NCBI GenBank assembly: GCA_029960065.1
Contig: JASCOF010000012.1
Location: 25,206-89,205 of the forward strand
Direction of reading: 5' to 3'
Source of the DNA: Flavobacteriaceae bacterium PS02336
Lineage (GTDB): Bacteria; Bacteroidota; Bacteroidia; Flavobacteriales; Flavobacteriaceae
Length of the DNA: 64,000 bases
Shown here: piece by piece, positions 1 through 8,565 of the stretch
How positions within the stretch are numbered: the first letter of the stretch is position 1
Layout: each line of letters starts with the position of its first letter
The notes under the pieces: generated by a model
Told to the model about the DNA's origin: nothing
The model's input: the letters and a program-made list of their open reading frames with translations, nothing else
Databases searched by the model: none
Made by a program: the position numbers and the translations under genes

Positions 1-579
1 TTAGCTTTTTATCCAATTAATAACTTCTGGATCTGTTGGCAAAGTTCTTGGTTTAATTACTTTTACCAATTCTCCTTTTTCGTTGATCAGGTATTTTTGA
101 AAATTCCATTCTACTTCAGAATCCTGCAGGCCATTTTTAGATTTCTGTGTCAAGAATTTGTAAACTTCACACATATCACTTCCTTTAACCGAAACTTTGT
201 TCATCATTGGAAAAGTTACGCCATAATTCTGCTGGCAGAAACTTTCAATTTCTTTAGCTGTACCTGGTTCTTGCGAAGCAAAATTGTTTGCAGGAAATCC
301 AACAATTACAAAACCTTTATCTTTATACTCTTTATAAATTGCTTCTAAATCTTTGTATTGCGGAGTTAATCCGCATTTTGAAGCGGTATTTACAATCATA
401 ACTTTTTTGCCTTTTAAAGACGCAAAGTCAAAAGTATCACCAGATAAATCTTCGACTTTAAATTGATAAATGTTTTCTTTTGCCATAATTTCTTTTTTAG
501 GTTTATGGCTCGTTTGAGCCTGAACTTGCGAGGCCATCATAAATAATGCACTGCAAACTAAAATTGCTATATTTTTCAT
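1..579 (-). CDS. secreted glutathione peroxidase family protein
   Basis: The 192-residue protein is a complete thiol-dependent glutathione peroxidase that should reduce hydroperoxides in the periplasm. Residues 1-22 form a signal peptide (hydrophobic stretch ending in QAQ). The peroxidatic Cys69 lies in the NTASKCG motif, Gln103 in NNFASQEPG and Trp158-Asn159 in the WNF motif, so the family's Cys-Gln-Trp-Asn tetrad is intact. Cys replaces the selenocysteine of animal enzymes, as is usual in bacteria. A second Met at residue 32 could give a cytoplasmic form without the signal peptide, but the first start is preferred because the signal peptide is convincing. The stop codon is the first three bases of the window. 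Confidence 0.93.
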   Translation of the reverse strand: MKNIAILVCSALFMMASQVQAQTSHKPKKEIMAKENIYQFKVEDLSGDTFDFASLKGKKVMIVNTASKCGLTPQYKDLEAIYKEYKDKGFVIVGFPANNFASQEPGTAKEIESFCQQNYGVTFPMMNKVSVKGSDMCEVYKFLTQKSKNGLQDSEVEWNFQKYLINEKGELVKVIKPRTLPTDPEVINWIKS

Positions 580-659
580 CGTATAATTTTTTTATAAAAT
601 TAGCTAAAATACGTTTCACTAGAACTTTAATTTTATTAATCAAAAGTTAAATAAAAATT

Positions 660-690
660 GAAGCCTAACGTTAATCAGACGTTAGGCTTC
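660..690 (-). terminator. perfect hairpin terminator, minus strand
   Basis: An 11-base perfect stem (660-670 with 680-690) encloses a 9-base loop. Read on the minus strand it is followed by a T-rich tract, so it would end transcripts arriving from the right. No intact gene to its right uses it, which fits the idea that 719-970 is the remains of a gene. Confidence 0.6.
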
Positions 691-718
691 TCCCCATACA
701 AACAAATCAAACCATGAA

Positions 719-970
719 TTAATTATTATGCAATCTTTTATCAGTAAAATATCTCTTTAAAATTATAGTTGATGACTCGGTTTTATCGAAAATCTTCTTA
801 TCCCCCAATGCCTAACGCATCTTCAAAATTTTTTAAATGGCTTGTATTGTATTTACTTGAATCTTACTTAACCGTCATGACATAATAAAAAGTCTTCGAT
901 CTGGAAGTCCGAGTACATCAACTATATAATTTCTTTTATCTATTTTTCAAAAATGAAAGAGCGTCATCAT
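719..970 (-). pseudogene. possible decayed gene, product not recognised
   Basis: Three consecutive minus-strand frames are open but interrupted. Frame 970-875 contains one internal TGA and includes the peptide NYIVDVLGLPDRRLF. Frame 863-798 ends in LKNFEDALGIGG. Frame 811-719, one base shifted, continues as GDKKIFDKTESSTIILKRYF and ends at 719. Joining the last two across a single-base frameshift inside the run of Gs/Cs near 803 gives a continuous protein-like C-terminus, and a terminator follows 29 bases later. The product is not recognised. It may instead be chance open frames in AT-rich DNA. Confidence 0.3.
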
Positions 971-1039
971 CTATTGCTTATAAAGCTTTATGAACGCTAC
1001 AATAAAAACAAGTAACACAACTATTTTTATAAAATTCAT
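971..1039 (-). CDS. possible 22-residue hydrophobic peptide
   Basis: ATG at 1039 opens a 22-codon frame, MNFIKIVVLLVFIVAFIKLY plus KQ, closed by TAG at 971. Residues 4-18 are one hydrophobic segment bracketed by lysines, as in tiny single-span membrane peptides. There is no clear ribosome-binding site, which is normal for this phylum. It sits between the second small peptide and the decayed frames. It could be a genuine small protein, a toxin-like peptide or chance. Confidence 0.25.
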   Translation of the reverse strand: MNFIKIVVLLVFIVAFIKLYKQ

Positions 1040-1081
1040 AATCTTAAAAGTTTAGTTTGTGATGAACTATTTCAATTTCAA

Positions 1082-1201
1082 TTAAATCTTATATCGACTA
1101 ATAACCGTTATATTTTTAAAGTCGTTCTCATTAAAAACTGTCATTGCTAATACGGTGGTTAACCCTATGATCAATATCTTTATTATATGCTTGCTATCCA
1201 T
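1082..1201 (-). CDS. possible 39-residue membrane peptide
   Basis: ATG at 1201 opens a 39-codon frame ending in TAA at 1082. The product begins MDSKHIIKILIIGLTTVLAM and has one hydrophobic segment (about residues 6-22) followed by a polar tail with ENDFKN. The amino-acid composition and the positive-inside N-terminus suit a small inner-membrane or secreted peptide. One arm of a 12-base inverted repeat lies inside the frame and the other 16-27 bases upstream of its start. No relative is recognised. Confidence 0.3.
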   Translation of the reverse strand: MDSKHIIKILIIGLTTVLAMTVFNENDFKNITVISRYKI

Positions 1202-1509
1202 AATATTGTTTATTTAAGAACGACTTTAGATTTAAATTCTACTATTTATTATTCTAGGAATTAACTCTTACTATTTTTCTTAATCAATTTCTTATGATCT
1301 TTTTCTTACTTATAAATTTATTTACGTAATCGGATTGTTTTTGGTTTTAAAAAAAGTAAAAAAAATCACATTTTTTTTAGAATCCCTTTATTTTCCTAGG
1401 GTTTAGACTACAAAAAAAAATAAAAAAAATCCAAAAAAAATAAATTACCTTTATAACAGTTACCACTGAACGTCTAACTTTTTATGTTTAAACTTAAAAA
1501 TCCAAATCT

Positions 1510-2040
1510 ATGAGTCAAGAAGAATTGTTAGTTTTAATTTACAAAAAAGACGAAAAAGCTTTTACGCACTTGTACGATATGTACTCTAAAAGTTTGTTTT
1601 CTGTCATTCATGTCTTAATCAAAAACCGAGAGGAAGCAGAAGATGTTCTTCAAGATGTTTTTGTCAAAATCTGGAAAAACATCGATTCCTATAATGAAGG
1701 TAAAGGAAGATTTTACACCTGGATCCTTAATATTGCTCGCAATACGTCGATTGATAAGCTTCGTTCTAAAAATTTTAATAACAGCCAAAAAAACCTTTCC
1801 TCCGATAATTTCGTAAATCTGTTAGATGACAGTAATAAATTAGCTAATAAACTAGATGCAATTGGAATTCAAGAGTTCGTTAAAAAACTTAAACCAAAAT
1901 GTATCGAGATCATCAATTTATTATTCTTTAAAGGATATACCCAGCAAGAAGCTTCAGAAGAGTTAGCGATACCTCTGGGAACAATAAAGACACAAAATAG
2001 AAACTGTATTAACGATTTACGTAATTATTTAAAGATATAA
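1510..2040 (+). CDS. ECF-type RNA polymerase sigma factor
   Basis: The 176-residue protein is an extracytoplasmic-function sigma-70 factor. Region 2 covers about residues 20-90 and contains the EDVLQDVFVKIW core-binding signature, and region 4 covers about 125-172 with the helix-turn-helix GYTQQEASEELAIPLGTIKT. There is no region 3. The next gene starts on the last base of its stop codon (TAATG) and encodes an RskA-like membrane anti-sigma factor, so the pair should be translationally coupled and act as a stress-responsive switch, resembling the SigK-RskA arrangement. The regulon cannot be read from the window. Confidence 0.92.
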   Translation: MSQEELLVLIYKKDEKAFTHLYDMYSKSLFSVIHVLIKNREEAEDVLQDVFVKIWKNIDSYNEGKGRFYTWILNIARNTSIDKLRSKNFNNSQKNLSSDNFVNLLDDSNKLANKLDAIGIQEFVKKLKPKCIEIINLLFFKGYTQQEASEELAIPLGTIKTQNRNCINDLRNYLKI

Positions 2041-2828
2041 TGGAAGCACAAGAATATATAGAATCAGGAATTTTAGAGTTGTACGTCTATGGCTTATTAA
2101 GCGAAAAAGAAAACTTAGAAATAGCTGAGCTTGCAAAAAATAATCCTGAAGTAGATCAGGAAATTATTTCGATTGAGAAAGCTATAATTGCTCTGTCATC
2201 GAGCTTCTCTCCTTTCCATTCTGTGGAAAATTTTGAGAAGATTAAAGCTCGTCTGGAATTGAAACACGGCAAAGTAGTCGACATGAAACCGGCCTCAAAC
2301 TGGTCTCAATATGTTGGCTGGGCGGCGGCAGTTTTATTGTTGCTAGGCTTAGGTTATCAGACATTAGAATTAACAAAAACAAAAGAAGCAATTTCTACTG
2401 TTGGAAATGAAAAGAATAAAATCCAAAGAGAATATGCTTTCTTAGATCAGCAGAATAAACAGACGGAGAAAAACCTAAGTATTGTTAGAGATATTAAAAA
2501 TACCGGAGTAACTCTGGGCGGTCAGGCCGTTTCTCCAACATCTTTTGCAAAAGTATATTGGAATAAAGAAACTAAAACAACCTATATTGATGCTGCTGGT
2601 TTACCAACACCTCCAAAAGGAATGGTTTATCAAGTATGGTCTTTAAAATTAAGTCCGGTTCTTACGCCGACAAGTATTGGTTTGCTGGATAATTTTGAAG
2701 GAAATTCACAAAAAATCTTTGCTGTTAGTCAAACTGATTCAGCAGAAGCTTTCGGAATTACTCTGGAACCTGCAGGAGGAAGTTTAACTCCAACAATGGA
2801 ACAACTTTATACTTTAGGAAAAGTTTAA
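2040..2828 (+). CDS. RskA-like transmembrane anti-sigma factor
   Basis: The 262-residue protein has a cytoplasmic N-terminal domain (1-85) that would hold the sigma factor, one membrane span at about 89-107, a short coiled coil (about 108-150) and a periplasmic C-terminal domain typical of RskA proteins, including PPKGMVYQVW and ITLEPAGGS. It lacks the HxxxCxxC zinc motif of ZAS-type anti-sigma factors, as is usual for the RskA group. It overlaps the sigma gene by one base. A strong terminator follows 23 bases after the stop, so the operon consists of these two genes. The inducing signal is unknown. Confidence 0.88.
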   Translation: MEAQEYIESGILELYVYGLLSEKENLEIAELAKNNPEVDQEIISIEKAIIALSSSFSPFHSVENFEKIKARLELKHGKVVDMKPASNWSQYVGWAAAVLLLLGLGYQTLELTKTKEAISTVGNEKNKIQREYAFLDQQNKQTEKNLSIVRDIKNTGVTLGGQAVSPTSFAKVYWNKETKTTYIDAAGLPTPPKGMVYQVWSLKLSPVLTPTSIGLLDNFEGNSQKIFAVSQTDSAEAFGITLEPAGGSLTPTMEQLYTLGKV

Positions 2829-2850
2829 AGCATAACATAATAAAGAACGA

Positions 2851-2884
2851 AAAACGCATATTAGATTTAATATGCGTTTTTTTA
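2851..2884 (+). terminator. terminator of the sigma/anti-sigma operon
   Basis: A perfect 13-base stem (2851-2863 with 2868-2880) with a 4-base loop runs into T residues on the plus strand. Confidence 0.85.
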
Positions 2885-2941
2885 TTATTTTTAGTTAATC
2901 AAATGTAAAACAGTTGCTTAATATTTTAAATTATACTGTAG

Positions 2942-3679
2942 ATGGAAATTAAATGTAAAAATTGTTATCAGGTTTTTAAAGGGCATTACTGTAATAATTG
3001 CGGGCAGTCTGCAGAAACACACAAAATTAATTCTCATTTTTTATGGCACGATATACAGCATGGCTTATTACATTTTGACAAAGGAATTCTTTATTCCTTA
3101 AAAGAATTATTTACAAGACCCGGACATTCTATACGTGAATTTATCGAAGGCAAAAGAGTGAAACATTTTAAACCGATATCTTTAGTTGTTCTTTTGGCAA
3201 CATTTTATGGTTTTTTATATCATTATTTTCATATTCATTATTTTGTAAAAGAACCCAATGAACCAATCGATTATGTAAATGTAAACGAATGGATTGCAAC
3301 ACATTTCTCTTGGGTGACAATTGCAACTATTCCGTTATACACGATTGGAACGTATACTGTTTTTAGAAATCAGGGCTATAATTTTGTTGAATTCTTTGTC
3401 TTAAACACTTTCAAAGCTTCACAGAGACTTTTTGTTCAGATTTTAACCTTTCCTGGATTATTGTACTTGAATAACACCAATCATTTACAGCAATTTACTT
3501 ATATAACGTACATGCTCGGCATTGTATTAATATTTTGGACCAATATTCAGTTTTTTAATAAAATGTCAAAAACAAAAGCCTTTTTTTTATCCATATTAAG
3601 TCACATCATTTTTTTGATTTGTATTACAATCGTTTTAACTATCATACTTTTAATTATGGGAAAATTTCCAAACAGTTAA
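2942..3679 (+). CDS. DUF3667 membrane protein with zinc ribbon
   Basis: The 245-residue protein belongs to DUF3667, a family common in Bacteroidota. Cys5, Cys8, Cys17 and Cys20 form an N-terminal zinc-ribbon knuckle. The conserved block with FTRPGHSIREFIEGKRVKHF follows at about residues 57-76, and then four or five hydrophobic segments (about 80-97, 120-140, 160-200 and 210-240). The function of the family is unknown. The combination suggests a membrane protein with a small metal-binding cytoplasmic head. It has its own terminator and no operon partner. Confidence 0.82.
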   Translation: MEIKCKNCYQVFKGHYCNNCGQSAETHKINSHFLWHDIQHGLLHFDKGILYSLKELFTRPGHSIREFIEGKRVKHFKPISLVVLLATFYGFLYHYFHIHYFVKEPNEPIDYVNVNEWIATHFSWVTIATIPLYTIGTYTVFRNQGYNFVEFFVLNTFKASQRLFVQILTFPGLLYLNNTNHLQQFTYITYMLGIVLIFWTNIQFFNKMSKTKAFFLSILSHIIFLICITIVLTIILLIMGKFPNS

Positions 3680-3699
3680 ATTAAGAACCAGTTTAAAAT

Positions 3700-3734
3700 A
3701 AAAAAAGTTCAGCTTTATTGCTGAACCTTTTTTA
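3700..3734. terminator. bidirectional terminator between convergent genes
   Basis: A 7-base stem (3707-3713 with 3720-3726) is flanked by an A run on the left and a T run on the right, so it can end both the DUF3667 transcript (plus) and the ccsBA transcript (minus). Confidence 0.8.
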
Positions 3735-3755
3735 TAAATCAATTTATTTCGATTA

Positions 3756-6700
3756 TTATTTCTTTACTTTTTTACTTTTATAGTATTTTCTATATTTTGG
3801 ATAAGTAACGGCTCCAATAAGAGTAATTGTAACTAAACAGTAATAAACCCAGTTTAATGAATGCGCTTCTCCACTTGCGTACGAGTGCAAACCAACTAAA
3901 TGGAAATTTACTCCATAATAAGTAAACAGAATAGAAACAAATGCAAACATACTCATTAAGTTGAAGAACCATTTTCCTCTTAAAGCAGGAACAAAACGAG
4001 CGTGAATTACAAATGCATAAATCATAATCGAGATTAAAGCCCAAGTTTCTTTTGGATCCCAACCCCAGTAACGTCCCCAGCTTTCGTTTGCCCATTGTCC
4101 GCCTAAGAAGTTTCCAATAGTCAGCATGATCAAACCAATAGTTAAAGCCATTTCGTTGATATAGGTAATTTCTTTTAAATTAAGTTCCATTTTGGTTTTA
4201 TTTTTCTCGGTTGTAAAGAAAATCAATAGTAATGCAACAAAACCTAAAATAAATCCTAATGCCGTCGGGCCATAACTACCTACAATAACAGCAACGTGAA
4301 TCATTAACCAATACGAGTTAAGAACTGGCTGTAAGTTTGCGATTTCAGGATCAATCCAGTTCAGATATGCTGCCATTAAAATCATAGAAGTAACAAAAGC
4401 AGATGAAGCCACTGTTAATTTTGATTTCCTATCAAAAGCCAATCCGAAGAACATAGTTGACCAAGCTACATATACAATAGACTCGTAAGCATTACTCCAA
4501 GGTGCGTGACCAGAAATATACCAGCGTCCTATTAATCCTAATGTATGAAGCACAAATAACAATCCAATCATAATATGGAATGCATTTATGGTAATACGAA
4601 GCCACTTTTTCTCAAAGAAAATGTTGACAATAATAAAAACGAACATAAAACTGGCCACTGTAATGTACCAATATGTTAATTTCTGAAAGACGTCGTATTT
4701 GTTATACAAAATCTCTGCATCGATTTTTTGCTCACTTGGACGAACTTTAGCTCCGAATTTCTTTTGAAAACCATTAATACTTTCAACTAAATTATCTGCT
4801 GTGTCAAAATTTTTGGCGATAGAACCATTATTTAATGCACTGAAATATAAAGGCAGAATTTGTTTTACGTAAGTAGAATCCATTCCTTTAAAACCAGCAC
4901 TTTCACGTTCTAAGTAAGAAACCCATTTGTGATTTGGATCGTTAGGAATTGGGAAAATTCTCAAAATACTTCCGCTTAAAGCAGATTCCATTAGGTTTAC
5001 TTTTTTATCTGTTTCGACAAAATCTTTCTCGAAATTATTCGGATTCGCTGCTTTGTAAGCATTATCTAAATAAGGAGATAATTTATAATTTCCCTGTTCA
5101 TCAAAGAATTTTACAAATGGAGCATATTTATCTTTTGAATCAATACCAATAATTTTACGAATACTGTCATTTCCAGATTTAATATAAATTAATGGAATCT
5201 GAATCCAAACCTGAGCATATTGAGTCATTGACAAGAATACCTGATCAGAATTCATTCCGTTGTATTTATCGTCGTGGCTTACTTTACGAAGTAATTCAGA
5301 AGAAAACGTATTAATTGGTTTCATTCTACCGCCGGCATCCTGAATAATCAAACGGCCAAATTTTGCAGCATGAGCTTCTGGCGCTTTATAAATATTCAAT
5401 AAAGAATCTAACTGCTTCTTGCTAGGCGGAGCAGTAACGTGATTGGCATGATCATTTGGGTCAGCAGCATGATTGTGATCATGATCGTGAGAATGAACAT
5501 GTGGAGATTGCTGTGCAAAACCGCTCAAACTCAACATTAAAACTAGAATAGTAATTAGCTTTTCTTTTTTCTTTTTAACCGCTTCTAGTTTACGTTTCAA
5601 ATCACCAAAACGCGAATGTTTTGTAAACATAATTGCCATAAGTCCGATATACAATAAAAAATAACCCAAATAAGTAATGTTAGTTCCCCAAAAATCATGG
5701 TTTACAGATAAAACAGTTCCTTTTTCATCTGGATCAAATGAAGATTGGAAAAAACGATATCCTTTATAATCTAAAACGTGATTCATAAAAATATCTTGAT
5801 CAAAAGTTTCTGTCGAATCCTGAACTGTTACTTTACTTTTGTATGAAGAATAACTTTTTTCGGTACCAGGATATTTTTCAGCAATAAAATCATTTAATTT
5901 TATTTTAAATGGCAAAACATACGCTTTACTTCCGAAGAATATAGAATACTCAATATTACCGATTTTTACGGTTTTAGGCTCTCCAGTTTGACCTTTAGAC
6001 CCCATAACCATTATCTCTTTTTCCTGACCTTCAGCCTTTACTTTAAGAACCAAAGCGTCGGTATGAGATTTAGCTTTATAATCATTATTAGATTCATAGT
6101 CTACTTTTCCTTTCATTGCAGGATCTGGAAATACAATTCTGATATCTCCAATGCTGTATAAAGAACGCATCATTAAAGGCTGTACATCATCTTTGGTCAC
6201 TTTACCTTTAAATTGATCTGCCATTCTCATAAACTCTCCTTCAAAAGGAGTTTGAATAGTATATTTTTCTCCTTTTGTGTTGATATTAATTGCTCCGTCT
6301 GTAGGTTTATTTAAAGCAAACAAAACGTTGTGAATATTCTGAACTTCACCTTCTTTCAAGTAATGTTCTTCACGTCCGCCAGCACCGGCTTCAACTAATT
6401 TAAGATATAAAATTCCGTTTGGGTCTGGTTTAACAACCTCTTTCGCTCCCATGATATACTTTTCGTATGTAACTTCAAACGGAGTTTCGTCAAATTTTCC
6501 AGAAACAGTAAAATCATTATTAGTTACAGGAGAAAGTAAAAGACTTTTTTCAAAAACTCTTCTTTTCATTTCTCCTTTGTATTCACCGTCAACAAAAACG
6601 GTTAAAAAAGTTTTATCTGAATATATTTGATTTTCTGCCGCTCCTTCACGAATTGGCATCATTCCTTCATAACTGATGTATCTTGTAATAAAAGCTCCTA

Positions 6701-6971
6701 AAATGATAAAAATAAAAGAAAGGTGAAGTAATAAAGTCGCCCATTTTTCTTTTTTAAGCAGTTGATAACGTTTGATATTTCCGAAGAAATTAATCACAAA
6801 AACGAGCATTATCGCCTCAAACCACCATGTATTGTAAATTAAGATTCTGGCTGTGTCGGTATTGTATTTACTTTCGATAAAAGTTCCAATACCCATTGCA
6901 AGTGCAAATGCTAAAAAAAGAACGGCCATTAATCGTGTAGAAAACAAAAAAGAGAATATTTTTTTATCCAT
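3756..6971 (-). CDS. ccsBA: ResB-CcsA fusion, cytochrome c synthase (CcsBA)
   Basis: This 1071-residue protein fuses ResB/CcsB (about residues 1-470) and CcsA (about 760-1071), the system II machine that exports heme and attaches it to cytochrome c outside the inner membrane. The tryptophan-rich heme motif WGWDPKE is near residue 971. The external His ligands lie in ISGHAPWSN (about 814) and in FHLVGLHSY (about 1025). Between the two halves is a hydrophobic segment ending in SGFAQQS and a histidine-rich run (HVHSHDHDHNH, about 490-510), followed by a large periplasmic domain. An earlier GTG at 7004 is rejected because it lies inside the -7 promoter element; the ATG at 6971 gives the expected ResB N-terminus. 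The gene stands alone. Confidence 0.93.
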   Translation of the reverse strand: MDKKIFSFLFSTRLMAVLFLAFALAMGIGTFIESKYNTDTARILIYNTWWFEAIMLVFVINFFGNIKRYQLLKKEKWATLLLHLSFIFIILGAFITRYISYEGMMPIREGAAENQIYSDKTFLTVFVDGEYKGEMKRRVFEKSLLLSPVTNNDFTVSGKFDETPFEVTYEKYIMGAKEVVKPDPNGILYLKLVEAGAGGREEHYLKEGEVQNIHNVLFALNKPTDGAININTKGEKYTIQTPFEGEFMRMADQFKGKVTKDDVQPLMMRSLYSIGDIRIVFPDPAMKGKVDYESNNDYKAKSHTDALVLKVKAEGQEKEIMVMGSKGQTGEPKTVKIGNIEYSIFFGSKAYVLPFKIKLNDFIAEKYPGTEKSYSSYKSKVTVQDSTETFDQDIFMNHVLDYKGYRFFQSSFDPDEKGTVLSVNHDFWGTNITYLGYFLLYIGLMAIMFTKHSRFGDLKRKLEAVKKKKEKLITILVLMLSLSGFAQQSPHVHSHDHDHNHAADPNDHANHVTAPPSKKQLDSLLNIYKAPEAHAAKFGRLIIQDAGGRMKPINTFSSELLRKVSHDDKYNGMNSDQVFLSMTQYAQVWIQIPLIYIKSGNDSIRKIIGIDSKDKYAPFVKFFDEQGNYKLSPYLDNAYKAANPNNFEKDFVETDKKVNLMESALSGSILRIFPIPNDPNHKWVSYLERESAGFKGMDSTYVKQILPLYFSALNNGSIAKNFDTADNLVESINGFQKKFGAKVRPSEQKIDAEILYNKYDVFQKLTYWYITVASFMFVFIIVNIFFEKKWLRITINAFHIMIGLLFVLHTLGLIGRWYISGHAPWSNAYESIVYVAWSTMFFGLAFDRKSKLTVASSAFVTSMILMAAYLNWIDPEIANLQPVLNSYWLMIHVAVIVGSYGPTALGFILGFVALLLIFFTTEKNKTKMELNLKEITYINEMALTIGLIMLTIGNFLGGQWANESWGRYWGWDPKETWALISIMIYAFVIHARFVPALRGKWFFNLMSMFAFVSILFTYYGVNFHLVGLHSYASGEAHSLNWVYYCLVTITLIGAVTYPKYRKYYKSKKVKK

Positions 6972-7292
6972 TTTTAAGGAATTACATTGTATATAAAGTG
7001 GCACAAAAGTACTTAAAAATGTTTATTTGAGGCATGCGATATTTGTTAATAAAAACCAAATATATACTCGAAAAATTGATCAAATCCTCAAAAACATAAG
7101 TTTATAACTACAAAACACACTCTGGTGAAAATATAATTTTATCTCTAATCTTTAAAACTTCCAAATAAAAAGCTGCTTATATGACTTCATTACTGATAAT
7201 TACTCCTAGTTTAAAATCAGAAGCGATACAATCTCTGTCAAAACTTTTCGTTACAAATTATCTTTATAAAAAATAATACTAATTTTGCTTTT
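6972..7292. other. divergent intergenic region
   Basis: This 321-base stretch separates the minus-strand ccsBA gene from the plus-strand DUF2520 gene and must hold both promoters. A -7 element for ccsBA is visible at 7004-7011. On the plus strand TAATTTTG (7280-7287) ends 5 bases before the start codon of the DUF2520 gene. A 31-codon frame at 7181-7276 is the only other open frame and looks like chance. Confidence 0.5.
7004..7011 (-). promoter_or_regulatory. -7 promoter element of ccsBA
   Basis: TACTTTTG matches the Bacteroidota -7 consensus TAnnTTTG and would place the transcript start about 25-30 bases before the ATG at 6971. No good -33 TTTG is found at the expected distance. The element overlaps the alternative GTG start, which decides the start of ccsBA. 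Confidence 0.5.
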
Positions 7293-8054
7293 ATGATTCA
7301 GATAACAATAATCGGTTCCGGAAATGTTGCACAGCATTTAATAAAGGCTTTCAAGGAAAGTAAAACTGTAGAAATTAAACAGGTTTTCTCTCGAAAGAAA
7401 GAAACGTTGCTTCATTTGGTTGATTATGAGAAAATTATTACTGATTACACCGAAATCCAAACTGCTGATCTGCATATAATTGCGGTATCTGACAATGCAA
7501 TTGCGGAAGTTTCAGAACAGCTTCCCTTTAATAATCAATTTGTAGTTCATACTTCGGGGACCTCTTCAATTGAGCTTTTAAATCCTAAAAACCGCCGCGG
7601 TGTTTTTTATCCGCTTCAAACATTCTCTAAGAACAAATCTATTGATTATTCGATTATTCCATTTTGTTTGGAAGCCGAAAATACAGCCGATTTTAATCTT
7701 TTAGATTCGATTGCTAAAAGTATCTCTACAGCAGTTCATTCTGTAAGTTCTGAGCAACGTAAGGCACTTCATGTTGCGGCTGTTTTTGTAAGCAATTTTA
7801 CTAATCATTTGTATCATTTGGGACAGGAAATCTGTGAAGAGAATCAGCTGCCTTTTTCAATTTTAAGACCTTTAATTCAAGAAACGGCAGACAAAATCAA
7901 CACACTCGACCCCATTGATGCGCAGACTGGGCCAGCTGTACGTCATGATTCGAATACAACAGAAGCGCACCTGGCATTTTTAGAAGACGAAAACAAAAAA
8001 AATATCTATAAAATCTTAACACAATCTATACAGCATAATGGCAAAAAGTTATAA
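7293..8054 (+). CDS. Rossmann-fold DUF2520 protein (ProC/F420-reductase-like)
   Basis: The 253-residue protein has an N-terminal NAD(P)-binding fold with GSGNVAQHL at residues 8-16 and a C-terminal helical DUF2520 domain that resembles 6-phosphogluconate or pyrroline-5-carboxylate reductases. The substrate is unknown. Its last 17 bases overlap the start of the KdsC-type phosphatase gene, and a conserved-looking run with UbiA, Maf and MscS genes follows. A -7 element lies so close to the ATG that the message may be almost leaderless. Confidence 0.85.
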   Translation: MIQITIIGSGNVAQHLIKAFKESKTVEIKQVFSRKKETLLHLVDYEKIITDYTEIQTADLHIIAVSDNAIAEVSEQLPFNNQFVVHTSGTSSIELLNPKNRRGVFYPLQTFSKNKSIDYSIIPFCLEAENTADFNLLDSIAKSISTAVHSVSSEQRKALHVAAVFVSNFTNHLYHLGQEICEENQLPFSILRPLIQETADKINTLDPIDAQTGPAVRHDSNTTEAHLAFLEDENKKNIYKILTQSIQHNGKKL

Positions 8055-8565
8055 AGAAATAATGAATGACATCACAACATTTGTTTTTGATGTAGACGGC
8101 GTACTTACAGACAGTTCTGTTTTTGTAACCAATGAAGGCGAAATGCTTAGAACCATGAATATTCGCGATGGTTATGCTCTAAAAGCAGCAATTGAAAGTG
8201 GTTATAATGTATGCATTATTTCTGGAGGAAGCAATGAAGGTGTTCGCATCCGCCTACAAAATTTAGGTGTTTCAGATGTTTATCTAGGAACTCCTGACAA
8301 AGTAAACACACTAAAAGAATACTTAGAAAATAACAATATTAAGGACGAAAATGTGTTATATATGGGAGATGATATTCCTGATTTTCACGTTATGAAATTA
8401 GTTGGGCTTCCTACTTGTCCACAGGATGCAGTTCCAGAAATTAAAAATATCTGTCGTTACATCTCACACGTAAAAGGCGGACGTGGCGCAGCAAGAGACG
8501 TGATCGAACAAGTGATGAAAGTGCAAGGGAAATGGATGGAATATTTTAATGGACAACACGATTAA
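8038..8565 (+). CDS. kdsC: KdsC-type HAD phosphatase (Kdo-8-phosphate phosphatase)
   Basis: The 175-residue enzyme is a cap-less HAD phosphatase of the KdsC type, which removes phosphate from 3-deoxy-D-manno-octulosonate 8-phosphate in Kdo/lipopolysaccharide synthesis. The nucleophile Asp18 and Asp20 lie in FDVDGVLTD, motif II is in CIISGGSNEGV, and motif IV is MGDDIPD. The length matches KdsC (about 170-190), and such small proteins usually form tetramers. The start at 8038 overlaps the previous gene by 17 bases, which implies coupling. It might act on a related sugar acid phosphate, since no other Kdo gene is in the window. Confidence 0.85.
   Translation: MAKSYKEIMNDITTFVFDVDGVLTDSSVFVTNEGEMLRTMNIRDGYALKAAIESGYNVCIISGGSNEGVRIRLQNLGVSDVYLGTPDKVNTLKEYLENNNIKDENVLYMGDDIPDFHVMKLVGLPTCPQDAVPEIKNICRYISHVKGGRGAARDVIEQVMKVQGKWMEYFNGQHD

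Larger units (their letters stand above)
580..1509. other. 930-base stretch without a full-length gene
   Basis: The first half holds minus-strand remains: a perfect hairpin (660-690), short reading frames that look like one broken gene (719-970) and two very short hydrophobic peptides (971-1039, 1082-1201). A 12-base perfect inverted repeat (1117-1128 and 1217-1228) overlaps the second peptide. From about 1230 to 1509 the DNA is very A/T-rich with long A runs and is presumably the promoter and leader of the sigma-factor operon; I could not pick a convincing -7/-33 pair there. Confidence 0.6.

Noticed and set aside
6972..7004. GTG start for ccsBA adding 11 residues
   Set aside because: It lies inside the -7 promoter element, so it would not be in the mRNA.
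7181..7276. 31-codon plus-strand frame beginning MTSLLIITPSLKSE
   Set aside because: No conserved features, no promoter, and it overlaps the region expected to hold the DUF2520 promoter; most likely chance.
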